A stretch of 41,092 nt of DNA, taken from a bacterium. Its GTDB lineage: Bacteria; Cyanobacteriota; Vampirovibrionia; Gastranaerophilales; Gastranaerophilaceae. Numbering within the stretch: position 1 is the stretch's first letter; each line of letters starts with the position of its first letter. Positions 9,162 to 17,340 of this stretch are shown piece after piece. Below the pieces are notes generated by a model, which worked only from the letters and a program-made list of their open reading frames with translations, had not been told where the DNA came from and searched no databases. Made by a program: the position numbers and the translations under genes. The stretch is taken from assembly GCA_014803505.1 (NCBI GenBank), contig JAAVBM010000117.1, positions 1 through 41,092 of the forward strand. Reading direction: 5' to 3'.

Positions 9162-10112
9162 ATGAATAAAAAAGTATTATCAAATTTTGCTCTTTTTTTC
9201 ACTGCTTTAATCTGGGGTGTTTCTTTTGTTGCTCAGAAAGCAGGCATGGATTATGTTGGACCTTTTAGTTTTAATTTTATAAGATGTATTTTAGGTGGTT
9301 TAAGTTTATTACCTTTGATTTTTCTATTAAAAATATCTCATCCGGAACCTCGTTCTTCGAGATTAGTGCATAAAAAACGAATATTCTTATTAAAAGCAGG
9401 CCTTTCTTGTGGTTTAGCACTTTTTACAGCAATGACAATACAACAATATAGTATGATTTCTGCGTCTGCCGGAAAAGCAGGGTTTATTTCGGCATTGTAT
9501 ATAATTTTTGTGCCATTAATTATGTCATTATTTGGTCAAAAAATTTCAAATACAATAAAAGTAAGTATAGGAATGGCACTTGTCGGATTGTATTTATTGT
9601 GTTTTAAATCAGGCAGTGGATTTGATTTTTACGATATTTTATTGTTAATAAGTGCATTTTTCTATGGGGTGCATATACTTGTTGTTAATTATTTTTCCAG
9701 ACATATTGATGCGATAAAAGTTTCATGTTTCCAGTTTTTTGTAGTTGGAATTTTATCTTCTATCTTGATGCTTATATTTGAAGAACCAACTTTACAAGGT
9801 TTTATTGATTGCAAGGTTCCAATTTTATATGCGGGAATTTTAACTTGTGGTGTTGCTTATACTTTGCAAATTTTTGGACAAAAATACACAGCCCCGACTG
9901 TTGCGTCGCTTATTTTTTGTCTTGAATCTGTATTTGCAGTTGTCGGAGGAAGTTTGATACTGCATGAATCAATGACGTTGAAAGAAATTTTTGGCTGTGT
10001 ATTTATGATAAGTGCTGTAGTATTATCTCAAGTCCAATTTAATTTTATAAAGAAAGTGCCTTCACAACTTTCTCCGCCAGAAGTAGAGCAGATTTTGGAT
10101 TCTGACCTGTAA
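9162..10112 (+). CDS. EamA/DMT family transporter
   Basis: A 316-residue inner-membrane protein with about ten membrane segments arranged as two EamA repeats (about residues 6-145 and 155-295). LIWGVSFVAQKAGMDYVGPF near the N-terminus and FCLESVFAVVGGSLILHE near the C-terminus are the characteristic repeat signatures of drug/metabolite transporters. The substrate cannot be predicted. It ends 68 bases inside the 3' end of the convergent DJ-1 gene, so both coding sequences share DNA in opposite strands; no terminator is visible there. Confidence 0.9.
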   Translation: MNKKVLSNFALFFTALIWGVSFVAQKAGMDYVGPFSFNFIRCILGGLSLLPLIFLLKISHPEPRSSRLVHKKRIFLLKAGLSCGLALFTAMTIQQYSMISASAGKAGFISALYIIFVPLIMSLFGQKISNTIKVSIGMALVGLYLLCFKSGSGFDFYDILLLISAFFYGVHILVVNYFSRHIDAIKVSCFQFFVVGILSSILMLIFEEPTLQGFIDCKVPILYAGILTCGVAYTLQIFGQKYTAPTVASLIFCLESVFAVVGGSLILHESMTLKEIFGCVFMISAVVLSQVQFNFIKKVPSQLSPPEVEQILDSDL

Positions 10113-10716
10113 TAATTTTACGATCAACACAAACATGTTCACTCCAAGGCTCTGCATCTTCAAAATTCGCACCTAATTTGCGTAATTTTGTTTCTAGTAA
10201 AAACGGAACAAATTCATCCATTTTTGTAATATATTCTTCTTTATTTGTTAAAGATGTAATTGTTTTATCTTTGACAATAGGATCTCCTTTTTTGTCTACT
10301 GCTAGGATTAAACCTGCAGGTCCGTGACAAATTGCACTGATAATTTTGTGATTTTCATAAAAATATTCAACAATTTCTTTTAACAGTAAGTCATTTGCCA
10401 AATCAAACATTGGTCCGTGACCTCCCGGAAGAAATAATGCATCATAGTTTTTGTAGTCTACCTCTGAAAGTTTTGTGGTTTCACGTAAAATCTTGATACA
10501 TTCATCCCATTCCATTGGGTTTGAGCAAGACATACTGTTTTCATCAACCGGTGACAAGCCGCCCAAAGGACTTGCTACAGTTATTTCATAACCTGTAGCT
10601 TTAAATACAAGATATGGTACGGAAAATTCTTCTAGATTTACTCCGGTTTCTTTAATGTTTTCGTCACCGCGCGAATTTGTTGTAACTATCAAGATTTTTT
10701 TATTTTTATCAGACAT
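10045..10716 (-). CDS. DJ-1/PfpI family protein, Hsp31-like
   Basis: A 223-residue class I glutamine amidotransferase-like protein. GVNLEEFSVPYLVFKATGYE with SPLGG is the Hsp31/YajL-type N-terminal pattern including the conserved Glu. The nucleophile elbow is AICHGPAGLI with Cys130 followed by His131. Relatives act as chaperones, glyoxalases or deglycases; which applies here is open. The Shine-Dalgarno AAAGGAG lies inside a perfect 10-bp hairpin directly before the ATG, suggesting control of translation. The HD-domain gene lies upstream on the same strand, 67 bases away. Confidence 0.9.
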   Translation of the reverse strand: MSDKNKKILIVTTNSRGDENIKETGVNLEEFSVPYLVFKATGYEITVASPLGGLSPVDENSMSCSNPMEWDECIKILRETTKLSEVDYKNYDALFLPGGHGPMFDLANDLLLKEIVEYFYENHKIISAICHGPAGLILAVDKKGDPIVKDKTITSLTNKEEYITKMDEFVPFLLETKLRKLGANFEDAEPWSEHVCVDRKIITGQNPKSALLLAEKVVKALSL

Positions 10717-10720
10717 AGTA

Positions 10721-10747
10721 AAACTCCTTTATTATCAAAAGGAGTTT
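10721..10747 (-). promoter_or_regulatory. Hairpin sequestering the Shine-Dalgarno of the Hsp31-like gene
   Basis: On the minus strand AAACTCCTTT pairs perfectly with AAAGGAGTTT across a 7-base loop. The right arm contains the ribosome binding site, with 7 bases from GGAG to the ATG. Only four T follow, so it is a poor terminator. A thermosensor or other translational switch is possible. Confidence 0.55.
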
Positions 10748-10783
10748 ACAATAAAAGAGTTATATTTTTATGCCCTTAAAAGG

Positions 10784-11590
10784 CTATAAATAGCATTTTC
10801 TTTCTTGACCTTCAACGCCTGCGTAAAGTTCAACAAATTGTTTAGCCGGACTAACATCAATTTTAGATAGTAAAACTTCTTCGATTTGGAAGAATCCAAC
10901 ATCTCCTGACATTTCTATATCAATTTTGATAGGTTTTCTTTCGCCGCGATGAATTCCAATACGATTTATTGCATTAGCCGAGTATTTGTGAATATCACCG
11001 ACGCGAGGAGTTGTATTTAGTGCCATAGGAATTCTGGCTCTACCTTTGGTCATATCGCAGCCATCTGCGATTAGGAGAATTCCTGCCTCAATTGAATGAA
11101 TTTTTCTTGAAGACATGTGTCCGACAATAGCTTCAGTTGTTACAGCTTTTATAATTATACGTTTGTGTAAGTCATTTGGGAAAAGATGCATTAGAGTTCG
11201 TTCAATAATAGGTTGAGCTAAAAGAGCGGACATTTCTTCATGTCCTTGTCTGCCGATAGCCATCCCTAAATCATGCATCATTCCTGCGAGAATTACTGCG
11301 CACATACTGTCTTCAAATGTACCCATTTCTTCGGTTTCTAATGAAGTTTTTATTCCTGCTTCATGTAAAATATTCAGCATTTTTATCGCATTACCGACTA
11401 CTTGACGCATATGTACGGGACCGTGGTCGTTATATCCGAGTCTTCTTATAGATACACTGTTTGCATAGTCTTGCATTTCTTGCAATTCTTCATCTGCAAA
11501 TAAATATTTTACTAATTCCAAGCATTGTGGAATATTTTTTAATCTGTTTTGAATTTTTGTTTCTGTTGAAATTTCTTTTACTGATTTCAT
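10784..11590 (-). CDS. HD-domain metal-dependent phosphohydrolase
   Basis: A 268-residue soluble protein carrying the HD signature in order: His in NDHGPVHMRQVV (about residue 57), the HD pair in LAGMMHDLGMA (about 107-108), a further His in RQGHEEMS, and Asp in LLIADGCDM (about 180). These are the metal ligands of HD phosphohydrolases, which hydrolyse phosphate esters or nucleotides. The C-terminal part (about 195-268) forms a separate beta-rich region. The substrate is unknown. It diverges from the TPR gene and precedes the Hsp31-like gene, possibly in one transcript. Confidence 0.85.
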   Translation of the reverse strand: MKSVKEISTETKIQNRLKNIPQCLELVKYLFADEELQEMQDYANSVSIRRLGYNDHGPVHMRQVVGNAIKMLNILHEAGIKTSLETEEMGTFEDSMCAVILAGMMHDLGMAIGRQGHEEMSALLAQPIIERTLMHLFPNDLHKRIIIKAVTTEAIVGHMSSRKIHSIEAGILLIADGCDMTKGRARIPMALNTTPRVGDIHKYSANAINRIGIHRGERKPIKIDIEMSGDVGFFQIEEVLLSKIDVSPAKQFVELYAGVEGQERKCYL

Positions 11591-11676
11591 AATAACCTTT
11601 TCTTTCGACTGCTTCTATTAATATGATAACCTATAAAGTATAAAAAGTTAACCCTGAATTATAAAAATTTTTATTA

Positions 11677-11682
11677 TATAAT
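11677..11682 (+). promoter_or_regulatory. TATAAT box immediately before the TPR gene
   Basis: A perfect -10 hexamer lies 6 bases before the ATG at 11689 and no Shine-Dalgarno is present. This is the same geometry as the four cassette A genes and implies a leaderless transcript. Confidence 0.5.
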
Positions 11683-11688
11683 TTTATT

Positions 11689-12171
11689 ATGAACGATTAC
11701 AAATTTTATTTAGATAATGGGATATATAAATTTCAAACCGGTGATTATGAAGGTGCAGTATCTGATATTGGAAAATCGCTTGAATTAAAAAATGATTGGG
11801 CAATTCCATATTTTTATCGAGCTGCAGCTTATCAGGCATTGGAAGATTTTGATGAAGCAATGCTTGATTACACAAAGGCTTTAAGTATCGATGATAATAT
11901 GGTTGATGCTTATTATAACAGAGCTAGAATTATTCTTTCACGTAAAGATATTGATAATCCAAATATTCAAAATGCCGTTACAGATTTGGAAAAAGCACTT
12001 AAGTTGGATCCGAATTTTATTGATGCTTTATTTGCAATGGCTGCGGCTCAAAAGAAATTGGAGAATTACCATAAAGCTTTGGAATATTTAGAACGATTGC
12101 TTAAGCTGGAACCTGAGGCAGTTCATGCTAAAGCTTTAAAAAATCTCATTTTGAAAAAATATATTGTGTAA
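11689..12171 (+). CDS. Tetratricopeptide repeat protein
   Basis: A 160-residue protein built almost wholly of four TPR units (about residues 3-36, 37-70, 71-108 and 109-142). The third is lengthened by a short insert (SRKDIDNPNIQ). The consensus spacing of small residues is clear, e.g. AYQALEDFDEAMLDYTKAL. There is no signal peptide, so it is probably a cytoplasmic protein-interaction module with unknown partner. It lies 24 bases before the porin gene, which suggests an operon and a possible link to envelope function. A TATAAT box is 6 bases before the ATG. Confidence 0.9.
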   Translation: MNDYKFYLDNGIYKFQTGDYEGAVSDIGKSLELKNDWAIPYFYRAAAYQALEDFDEAMLDYTKALSIDDNMVDAYYNRARIILSRKDIDNPNIQNAVTDLEKALKLDPNFIDALFAMAAAQKKLENYHKALEYLERLLKLEPEAVHAKALKNLILKKYIV

Positions 12172-12195
12172 AATTATATAAAATTAGGGATAGTT

Positions 12196-13455
12196 GTGAA
12201 AAAATTTATAGTTCTATTAAGTTTGTTGTGTATTTGTCCATCAGTGTTAGCAGAAGATGCTGTGACACTTTGGGATGATTTAAATTTTCAAAAACTTACT
12301 ATAAATGATATTGAACATGCTGAAAATGATGTTAATATTTCACAAGAATTATTCCCGACAATTGCCCCTTTGGCAACTCCTGAATTTTTAAAGCCTGTAG
12401 ATACTCTTGAAACTCAGTCTAAACTGCATACCGGTATAAGTAATGCTGCAAAGTATTTATATAATTTGCAAATTGATCAAACAAATACTCCATCATCTTT
12501 ATTTGAGGAACAATTAACAAAGCATTTTGAAAATGGTCCTGTAGATAGTTTGCATGTTTGGGGTGTAGTACAAAGTACGTTCAGTACTGACATTCCGGAA
12601 GATGGTGGCGGACGTTCAAAATTTAATACAGGACTTACCAACGTGTTATTTGATGCAAAGATGAAAGGCGGACAGGATATGTTTCGTCTTATGTTTGATG
12701 TTTCGCATCAGCATAATAGAGGTTTCATGCATCAATTTGTACAAGATGCATATTATGCAACAAAACGAATCCCGCATCATACGATCTTAATTGGTAATTC
12801 AAGACCAGGAGTGGGTTATGAAGGTGCGCAGTCTCCATATACTTTGCCATTTATAAACAGATCTCAAATTTCAAGAAATCTTGCAAATGTAAGAAAAGTC
12901 GGTGTGAGAGTAAAAGGTGATTATTCTTTTGTTGACTATGATTTTGGTGGTTATAGTTCGGATACATTTTTTACTGAATTTTTACCAGGTGTGGAATTTG
13001 ATGGCTGGGTTAACCTTAAACCATTAGCCAAAACTAATGGGAAATATGGAAGACTCACTACCGGAAGTGGAGTAGTTTCAGGGACAAGAAATTCAATCGG
13101 ATATCTTGTTGGCGGAGCTTACGTTGGTTATACTTATAAAAATTTCTGGACACGAATGGAGTACGCTATTTCAGATGGTTCAAACGGTGTTTCTGGTTTG
13201 ACGGATAAGCGTCGTCAAGGTTGGTATGTTACGTTGGGATATTTTCTAACTAAGAAGTTGGAAGTTCTTGCCAGATATGATGAATTCGATCCGGATAGAA
13301 CAACTAAAGCGGATAATCAAAGAGAATATACCGCAGGTGTTAATTATTATATAAAAGGACAGGCTCTTAAATTTATTATGAACTATATTTACTGTCAAAA
13401 TGAAGCCAAAGCTGATAGTCATAGAATTTTGTTAGGTGCGCAGCTTGCAATTTAA
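12196..13455 (+). CDS. Outer-membrane porin (phosphate-selective porin O/P-like)
   Basis: A 419-residue protein with a signal peptide (MKKFIVLLSLLCICPSVLA, cleavage before EDAV). A ~110-residue mostly helical N-terminal part follows, then alternating beta strands from about residue 115 to the end, with YGRLTTGSGVVSGTRNSIGY in the middle and the C-terminal pattern LEVLARYDEFDPD ... EYTAGVNYYIKG, as in porin O/P family barrels. The last residue is Ile rather than the usual Phe. The start is GTG at 12196 with GGGATAG upstream. It shows the organism is diderm. Solute specificity is unproven; a different beta-barrel family is possible. Confidence 0.7.
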   Translation: MKKFIVLLSLLCICPSVLAEDAVTLWDDLNFQKLTINDIEHAENDVNISQELFPTIAPLATPEFLKPVDTLETQSKLHTGISNAAKYLYNLQIDQTNTPSSLFEEQLTKHFENGPVDSLHVWGVVQSTFSTDIPEDGGGRSKFNTGLTNVLFDAKMKGGQDMFRLMFDVSHQHNRGFMHQFVQDAYYATKRIPHHTILIGNSRPGVGYEGAQSPYTLPFINRSQISRNLANVRKVGVRVKGDYSFVDYDFGGYSSDTFFTEFLPGVEFDGWVNLKPLAKTNGKYGRLTTGSGVVSGTRNSIGYLVGGAYVGYTYKNFWTRMEYAISDGSNGVSGLTDKRRQGWYVTLGYFLTKKLEVLARYDEFDPDRTTKADNQREYTAGVNYYIKGQALKFIMNYIYCQNEAKADSHRILLGAQLAI

Positions 13456-13456
13456 T

Positions 13457-13732
13457 TTATTCGTCGATTAATTTGAATTTATCTCCTAATTCCTTTTCTA
13501 AAATATGAACAAGTTGTGATGGTTTTATTCCCAGAGCTTCTGCAATTCTCCATAATGTTATAAATTTGCAGTCAATTTTGGCTCTTTCAATTTTATTGAG
13601 ATTACTGTCATTTATTCCATATTCATCTGCTAATTTAGTACAAGATATACCAACTTCTTTTTCTCGGATATTTTTGATAATTTGTCCAAGGACTTTTCTC
13701 AAATGTAAACTTTTGTCGTCTTTATATTGCAT
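13457..13732 (-). CDS. XRE-family HTH regulator
   Basis: A 91-residue protein that is almost entirely a Cro/C1-type helix-turn-helix (about residues 10-80): LGQIIKNIREKEVGISCTKL, then LADEYGINDSNLNKIERAKI as the recognition-helix region, then ALGIKPSQLVHILE. No effector domain. Its stop is one base from the porin stop on the other strand. It diverges from the small gene at 13833, which is a candidate target. Solitary XRE proteins of this size can be transcriptional repressors; the target is not shown by sequence. Confidence 0.85.
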   Translation of the reverse strand: MQYKDDKSLHLRKVLGQIIKNIREKEVGISCTKLADEYGINDSNLNKIERAKIDCKFITLWRIAEALGIKPSQLVHILEKELGDKFKLIDE

Positions 13733-13832
13733 TTTTTAATAATAGTAAATATTCTAATGTTATCTCCGTTATATATGACGAAGCAAGTAAAGTTTAGTTC
13801 CATAACAAGTTAACGTGTGAAAAGGGGGCAAG

Positions 13833-14078
13833 ATGTTAAACCAAGAATTAGAATCAAAAAAAGATGTTGATGTATTAAAAATTTCTAAAAATGTTAGGGA
13901 AATTGCAAGTGAAATTTGTGATGTGACTGTTCTTGCCAAAACCGTGAAGTCAATGATTTTGAGCGATTCAAAAAATAGTGAGGACTCTGTAAAAATGGTA
14001 GCGATTTTATTAAAAGAAATTCAAAATTTGAAAGATAAAGTTATTGATTTAGATCATTATTTAGAGTTTTTAGAATAA
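13833..14078 (+). CDS. Small helical hypothetical protein, 81 aa
   Basis: A short, charged, heptad-rich protein, probably a helical hairpin or coiled coil (LKISKNVREIASEICDV ... LLKEIQNLKDKVIDLDHYLEF). A strong AAAAGGGGGC ribosome binding site precedes the ATG, supporting real translation. It diverges from the XRE regulator and precedes pgi by 126 bases, from which it is separated by a palindrome. Function unknown. Confidence 0.65.
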   Translation: MLNQELESKKDVDVLKISKNVREIASEICDVTVLAKTVKSMILSDSKNSEDSVKMVAILLKEIQNLKDKVIDLDHYLEFLE

Positions 14079-14135
14079 TTTTCAAGTTATAAAAAATATA
14101 ATTATATAAGAGTATATAAAGTTCCCCTTATCGTA

Positions 14136-14160
14136 TATAAACATATATTTTATGTTTATA
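14136..14160. promoter_or_regulatory. Palindrome upstream of pgi (candidate operator)
   Basis: TATAAACATA and its exact complement TATGTTTATA are separated by 5 bases. A -10-like TAGAAT (14162-14167) follows at once, placing the palindrome over the expected -35 region. No T run follows, so it is not a terminator. Confidence 0.5.
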
Positions 14161-14204
14161 GTAGAATATCAGTGTAATAATTTAACTTTAAGAAAGGGGT
14201 TATA

Positions 14205-15506
14205 ATGTTGACAAAAAATTCAAATGTTACAGCAAAATTTTCAGGTGTGGATTTTGGTAAATATTCATCTAAAGTTTCTGAATTTGTTAGCGAATTTTCA
14301 TCTCGTGCTAACCAAAAAGGTCAATTCTTGAACTGGGTTAATCTTCCATCAGAACAAGCTAAAAGAGTTGATGAAATTTATGAATTAGCTTCAAGTTTAA
14401 AATCTCAAACAGGCGCTGCAAAACTTAGTGTTATGGGTATTGGCGGTTCTAAACACACTGTTGAACATATGTTGTCTGTTAATGGTTTAAATATTAAACA
14501 AGATTTAATTGAATTTTATTCAGATGTTGATTCTGCAAGTTTCGAAAGATTCTTATGCAGATTAGATAATGATGTTTTATCTTCTAATTATTTAATCGCA
14601 TCTAAATCAGGTTCCACTTTTGAAACTAAAGACGGTTTCTTGAGAATTCTTGATATGTTGACAGAAAGTTATAAAGCTCAAGGTAAATCAGAAGAAGAAG
14701 CAAAAGTAGCTGCTAACAAACACTTTATCGCAGTTACTGATGGTAATGCTGAAAAATCTGAACTTAGAAGAACTTCTAACAAAAACGGATGGCTAGGCGA
14801 TTTATTTATTCATGATGATGTTGGCGGAAGATTTTCTGCATTTGATGATCACGCTTTATTTACTCTAGCTTATGCTGGCATGAAAAAAGAAGATATGGTT
14901 GCTATGTTGAATGCTGCTCAAGAAGTTTCAACAGAATCATTAACCAATGATTTAGATATCAATACGGCATTGAAAGAAGGTATCTTCTGGGCTGATGCAA
15001 AAATGGCCGGTATTTCAGCTTCAGTTCATCAATATATGGGTTCTATTTTTGAAAATACTGTTTATTGGCACGCTCAAATGCAAAATGAATCAGTTAAAGA
15101 TACTCTAAAACAAGTTGCAAAGGTTCCTGATGCAATGCACCATTCTGCAGAAGCTCATTTTAATCCTGCTAACAAACTTGTTTTTGCATTAACTGTTCCT
15201 CAAGATAACGGTGTTTGCAGAGAAAATGCAGAAAGCTATATCGATGCTTTGACTAAATCTTATGAAGTTACAGGTGCATTTTTCTTAGAAACTGCAAAAA
15301 CTCAAGGTATGGGTTTAACTCCTGCTGCTGCAGGTGCTTTGACTCAATTAAGAGCGTTTGCTACAGTTTATCAGGAAATTGTTGAAAAAGTTATGTCTGG
15401 TACAGCTTTCCCTGAAGTATTAGATAGTGTACTTCAACCTCACGTTGAATTCTATAAAAAGAATTTAAAAGGCGGAGTTGTTGTTCCGGGTAGAATTTCT
15501 AAATAG
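14205..15506 (+). CDS. pgi: Glucose-6-phosphate isomerase
   Basis: A 433-residue phosphoglucose isomerase interconverting glucose-6-phosphate and fructose-6-phosphate in glycolysis and gluconeogenesis. It has SIS-type sugar-phosphate binding segments: VMGIGGSKHTVEHML and SKSGSTFETKDGF. The family signature is DDVGGRFSAFDDHAL, and HHSAEAHFNP lies in the C-terminal half. At 433 residues it belongs to the shorter bacterial type (about 450) rather than the ~550-residue enterobacterial type. AAAGGGG precedes the ATG. Adapted codons indicate strong expression. A strong terminator follows directly. Confidence 0.95.
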   Translation: MLTKNSNVTAKFSGVDFGKYSSKVSEFVSEFSSRANQKGQFLNWVNLPSEQAKRVDEIYELASSLKSQTGAAKLSVMGIGGSKHTVEHMLSVNGLNIKQDLIEFYSDVDSASFERFLCRLDNDVLSSNYLIASKSGSTFETKDGFLRILDMLTESYKAQGKSEEEAKVAANKHFIAVTDGNAEKSELRRTSNKNGWLGDLFIHDDVGGRFSAFDDHALFTLAYAGMKKEDMVAMLNAAQEVSTESLTNDLDINTALKEGIFWADAKMAGISASVHQYMGSIFENTVYWHAQMQNESVKDTLKQVAKVPDAMHHSAEAHFNPANKLVFALTVPQDNGVCRENAESYIDALTKSYEVTGAFFLETAKTQGMGLTPAAAGALTQLRAFATVYQEIVEKVMSGTAFPEVLDSVLQPHVEFYKKNLKGGVVVPGRISK

Positions 15507-15524
15507 GAATTTAATTTTTATTTT

Positions 15525-15556
15525 AAAGCGGGTACTTTAAATAGTATCCGCTTTTT
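15525..15556 (+). terminator. Terminator of pgi
   Basis: A 12-bp stem with one G-T pair (15525-15536 with 15543-15554), a 6-base loop and a T5 run. Confidence 0.92.
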
Positions 15557-15596
15557 GATTGATGACTTAATTATATTTAGGTTGTAGGATTTTTCT

Positions 15597-16250
15597 ATGG
15601 CAACAAATTTCGATTTTTTAAAAACTGTTGATAAAAATTTGTTTGAAATAATTACGGAAGCCGAAAAATTATATCGGGATGAGTATTTTGAGCAGTGTAT
15701 GAGCCAAACAAGAAGGTTTGGTGAACATGTTTGCAAAAATGTGCTTGGAAAAAATCGTACTTCTGAGAATACTTTTGATGAAATGCTTGCAACCTTGAAA
15801 GATAAAGCGAATGGTGCCGAGCAAGAAAAAGAATTTATAAATGATTTGTATTTTTTAAAGAAACAGGGTAATGCTTCTGTTCATTCTTCAAAGGTTAAGA
15901 AAGATGGGATGACAGCATTGGAATGTCTTCAAAGAGCTTTTGAAGTTGCTGTTAATTATGCGGTTTACAATAAAAAAGGTAAGCAAAGTATTTTGAAATT
16001 GAGATATGATACAGAACTTCTTGTTACCGGTAAAAGGTCTAAAAAATCATTGACTGAAAGATATCTTGAAGAAAAAGATAAGGCAAAAACTTTTACTAAG
16101 CGTAAGACTGTAAAAACTAAGGCTTCTAAAAAACAGGTTTCTTCTATGAAATCTAAAACTAATGAACAAAAAGGATTTCCTATATATTGGATAATTGTCG
16201 GAATTTCATTTATTGCAGCTTGTATTGTAATGGTTATGAGTATTCTTTAA
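15597..16250 (+). CDS. DUF4145-like protein with C-terminal membrane anchor
   Basis: A 217-residue protein. Residues 1-125 resemble the DUF4145 helical domain (FEIITEAEKLYRDEYFEQCM, RRFGEHVCKNVL, LYFLKKQGNASVHSSK), a domain also found at the N-terminus of some type I restriction subunits. A very basic linker rich in Lys/Thr/Ser (about 150-190) leads to a single C-terminal hydrophobic helix (about 195-217), so it is probably tail-anchored with the domain in the cytoplasm and the linker near the membrane or nucleic acid. No restriction genes are nearby. Function unknown. Confidence 0.65.
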   Translation: MATNFDFLKTVDKNLFEIITEAEKLYRDEYFEQCMSQTRRFGEHVCKNVLGKNRTSENTFDEMLATLKDKANGAEQEKEFINDLYFLKKQGNASVHSSKVKKDGMTALECLQRAFEVAVNYAVYNKKGKQSILKLRYDTELLVTGKRSKKSLTERYLEEKDKAKTFTKRKTVKTKASKKQVSSMKSKTNEQKGFPIYWIIVGISFIAACIVMVMSIL

Positions 16251-16259
16251 TGAAAGAAA

Positions 16260-16282
16260 AAGAGGAATTTGGTATTCCTCTT
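16260..16282 (-). terminator. Terminator between convergent genes
   Basis: A 9-bp stem AAGAGGAAT/ATTCCTCTT with a 5-base loop. On the minus strand it continues into a T-rich tail, so it most likely ends the DtxR-membrane protein transcript; on the plus strand the tail is weak. Confidence 0.7.
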
Positions 16283-16332
16283 CATGTACAGTTTTGGGTT
16301 GTAAAAAATAATTTTTATAGTGTTAATTTCGC

Positions 16333-17340
16333 CTAACATTTTTCGCGTAAAAAATCGTTATTATGGTGTCGGTGATGTTTATGATCATTTCTGTAACCGA
16401 TACCTGCACGATAGCCGGATACTGCATATAAAATTGGTAATGATGGTTCAATCCATTTTAAGCCTGATAGTAATGAAACTGTTGCAATGTCGTCTGTGTG
16501 TAAACCTATATCAAGCAGTTCAGGGGTTCTGTTATCTTTCTTTTTATCATTTGAAATTAGAGGATTGATAAACTTATTACCAATATAATTTGCAATGGCA
16601 CTTCCGCCAATAATTCCTGTTAAAATAATTCCGCTAACCATACCGACACATCTTGCTGCTTTAGATTTTATATTAAGTTTTTCAAGGATTCCAAGCGCAA
16701 CACCGGCTCCAATATTACACATAAATATATTTGCAAGATATTGGTAAACGCCTTCTTTAATTTTATTTGTTATTCCATGTTTCCAATGTTTTTCTGTTAG
16801 TCGGTCAGCAGCAATTCCCCCAGCAATACCTCCTGCTACAGGCACGGCTCCAAAGATTGATAACCAACCTATTTCTTTGAAAATATCTTTAGATGTAATA
16901 TTATCAGGCGGTGGAATAAGTTTGTCGAATTGTTCTTTACTGATATTATTGCGTAAAGTATTAACGTCTTTTATTGATAAAATTTTATTTTTTGCTTTTT
17001 CCAAAATCTTTGTAAGTTCTTTTGAATATTCCTTTTTGGATAGCATTTCATTAATAGTTTGAGTATTTTCAGCTGTTATTTCCTTTAATGTTTTTGAGGC
17101 TTTTCTTCCTGTAAGATAGCTTGCAATTTTAGGTGCTTTGATTGCAGAAAGTGTTGTAGCAGCTAAAATTACTGATAATTTACAGCCTGTTTTTGCTCTA
17201 TTTTCAGGTTGAGAATTTTTCATTTCGTTTAGTATAAATAAAGAACTTCCGGCTGTTAATATAGTTGGAACTTGTTTATTAAGTTTTGCTGTTAATAGGG
17301 GTTGGTCGAGAAATTTCCCGAATGATGAAACTTTTATCAT
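16333..17340 (-). CDS. Membrane protein with His-rich tail, coupled to DtxR-type regulator
   Basis: A 335-residue protein of no family I can name. It has hydrophobic segments at about residues 50-68, 165-185 (FGAVPVAGGIAGGIAADRL, a glycine-zipper), 205-225, 235-258 and 290-310, with a Lys-rich helical region (80-150) between the first two. It ends with RNDHKHHRHHNNDF, a potential metal-binding His cluster. Its ATG overlaps the stop of the upstream DtxR-type gene as ATGA, so the two are translationally coupled. From this context I infer a role in iron or other metal handling at the membrane; that is not proven. Confidence 0.6.
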   Translation of the reverse strand: MIKVSSFGKFLDQPLLTAKLNKQVPTILTAGSSLFILNEMKNSQPENRAKTGCKLSVILAATTLSAIKAPKIASYLTGRKASKTLKEITAENTQTINEMLSKKEYSKELTKILEKAKNKILSIKDVNTLRNNISKEQFDKLIPPPDNITSKDIFKEIGWLSIFGAVPVAGGIAGGIAADRLTEKHWKHGITNKIKEGVYQYLANIFMCNIGAGVALGILEKLNIKSKAARCVGMVSGIILTGIIGGSAIANYIGNKFINPLISNDKKKDNRTPELLDIGLHTDDIATVSLLSGLKWIEPSLPILYAVSGYRAGIGYRNDHKHHRHHNNDFLREKC

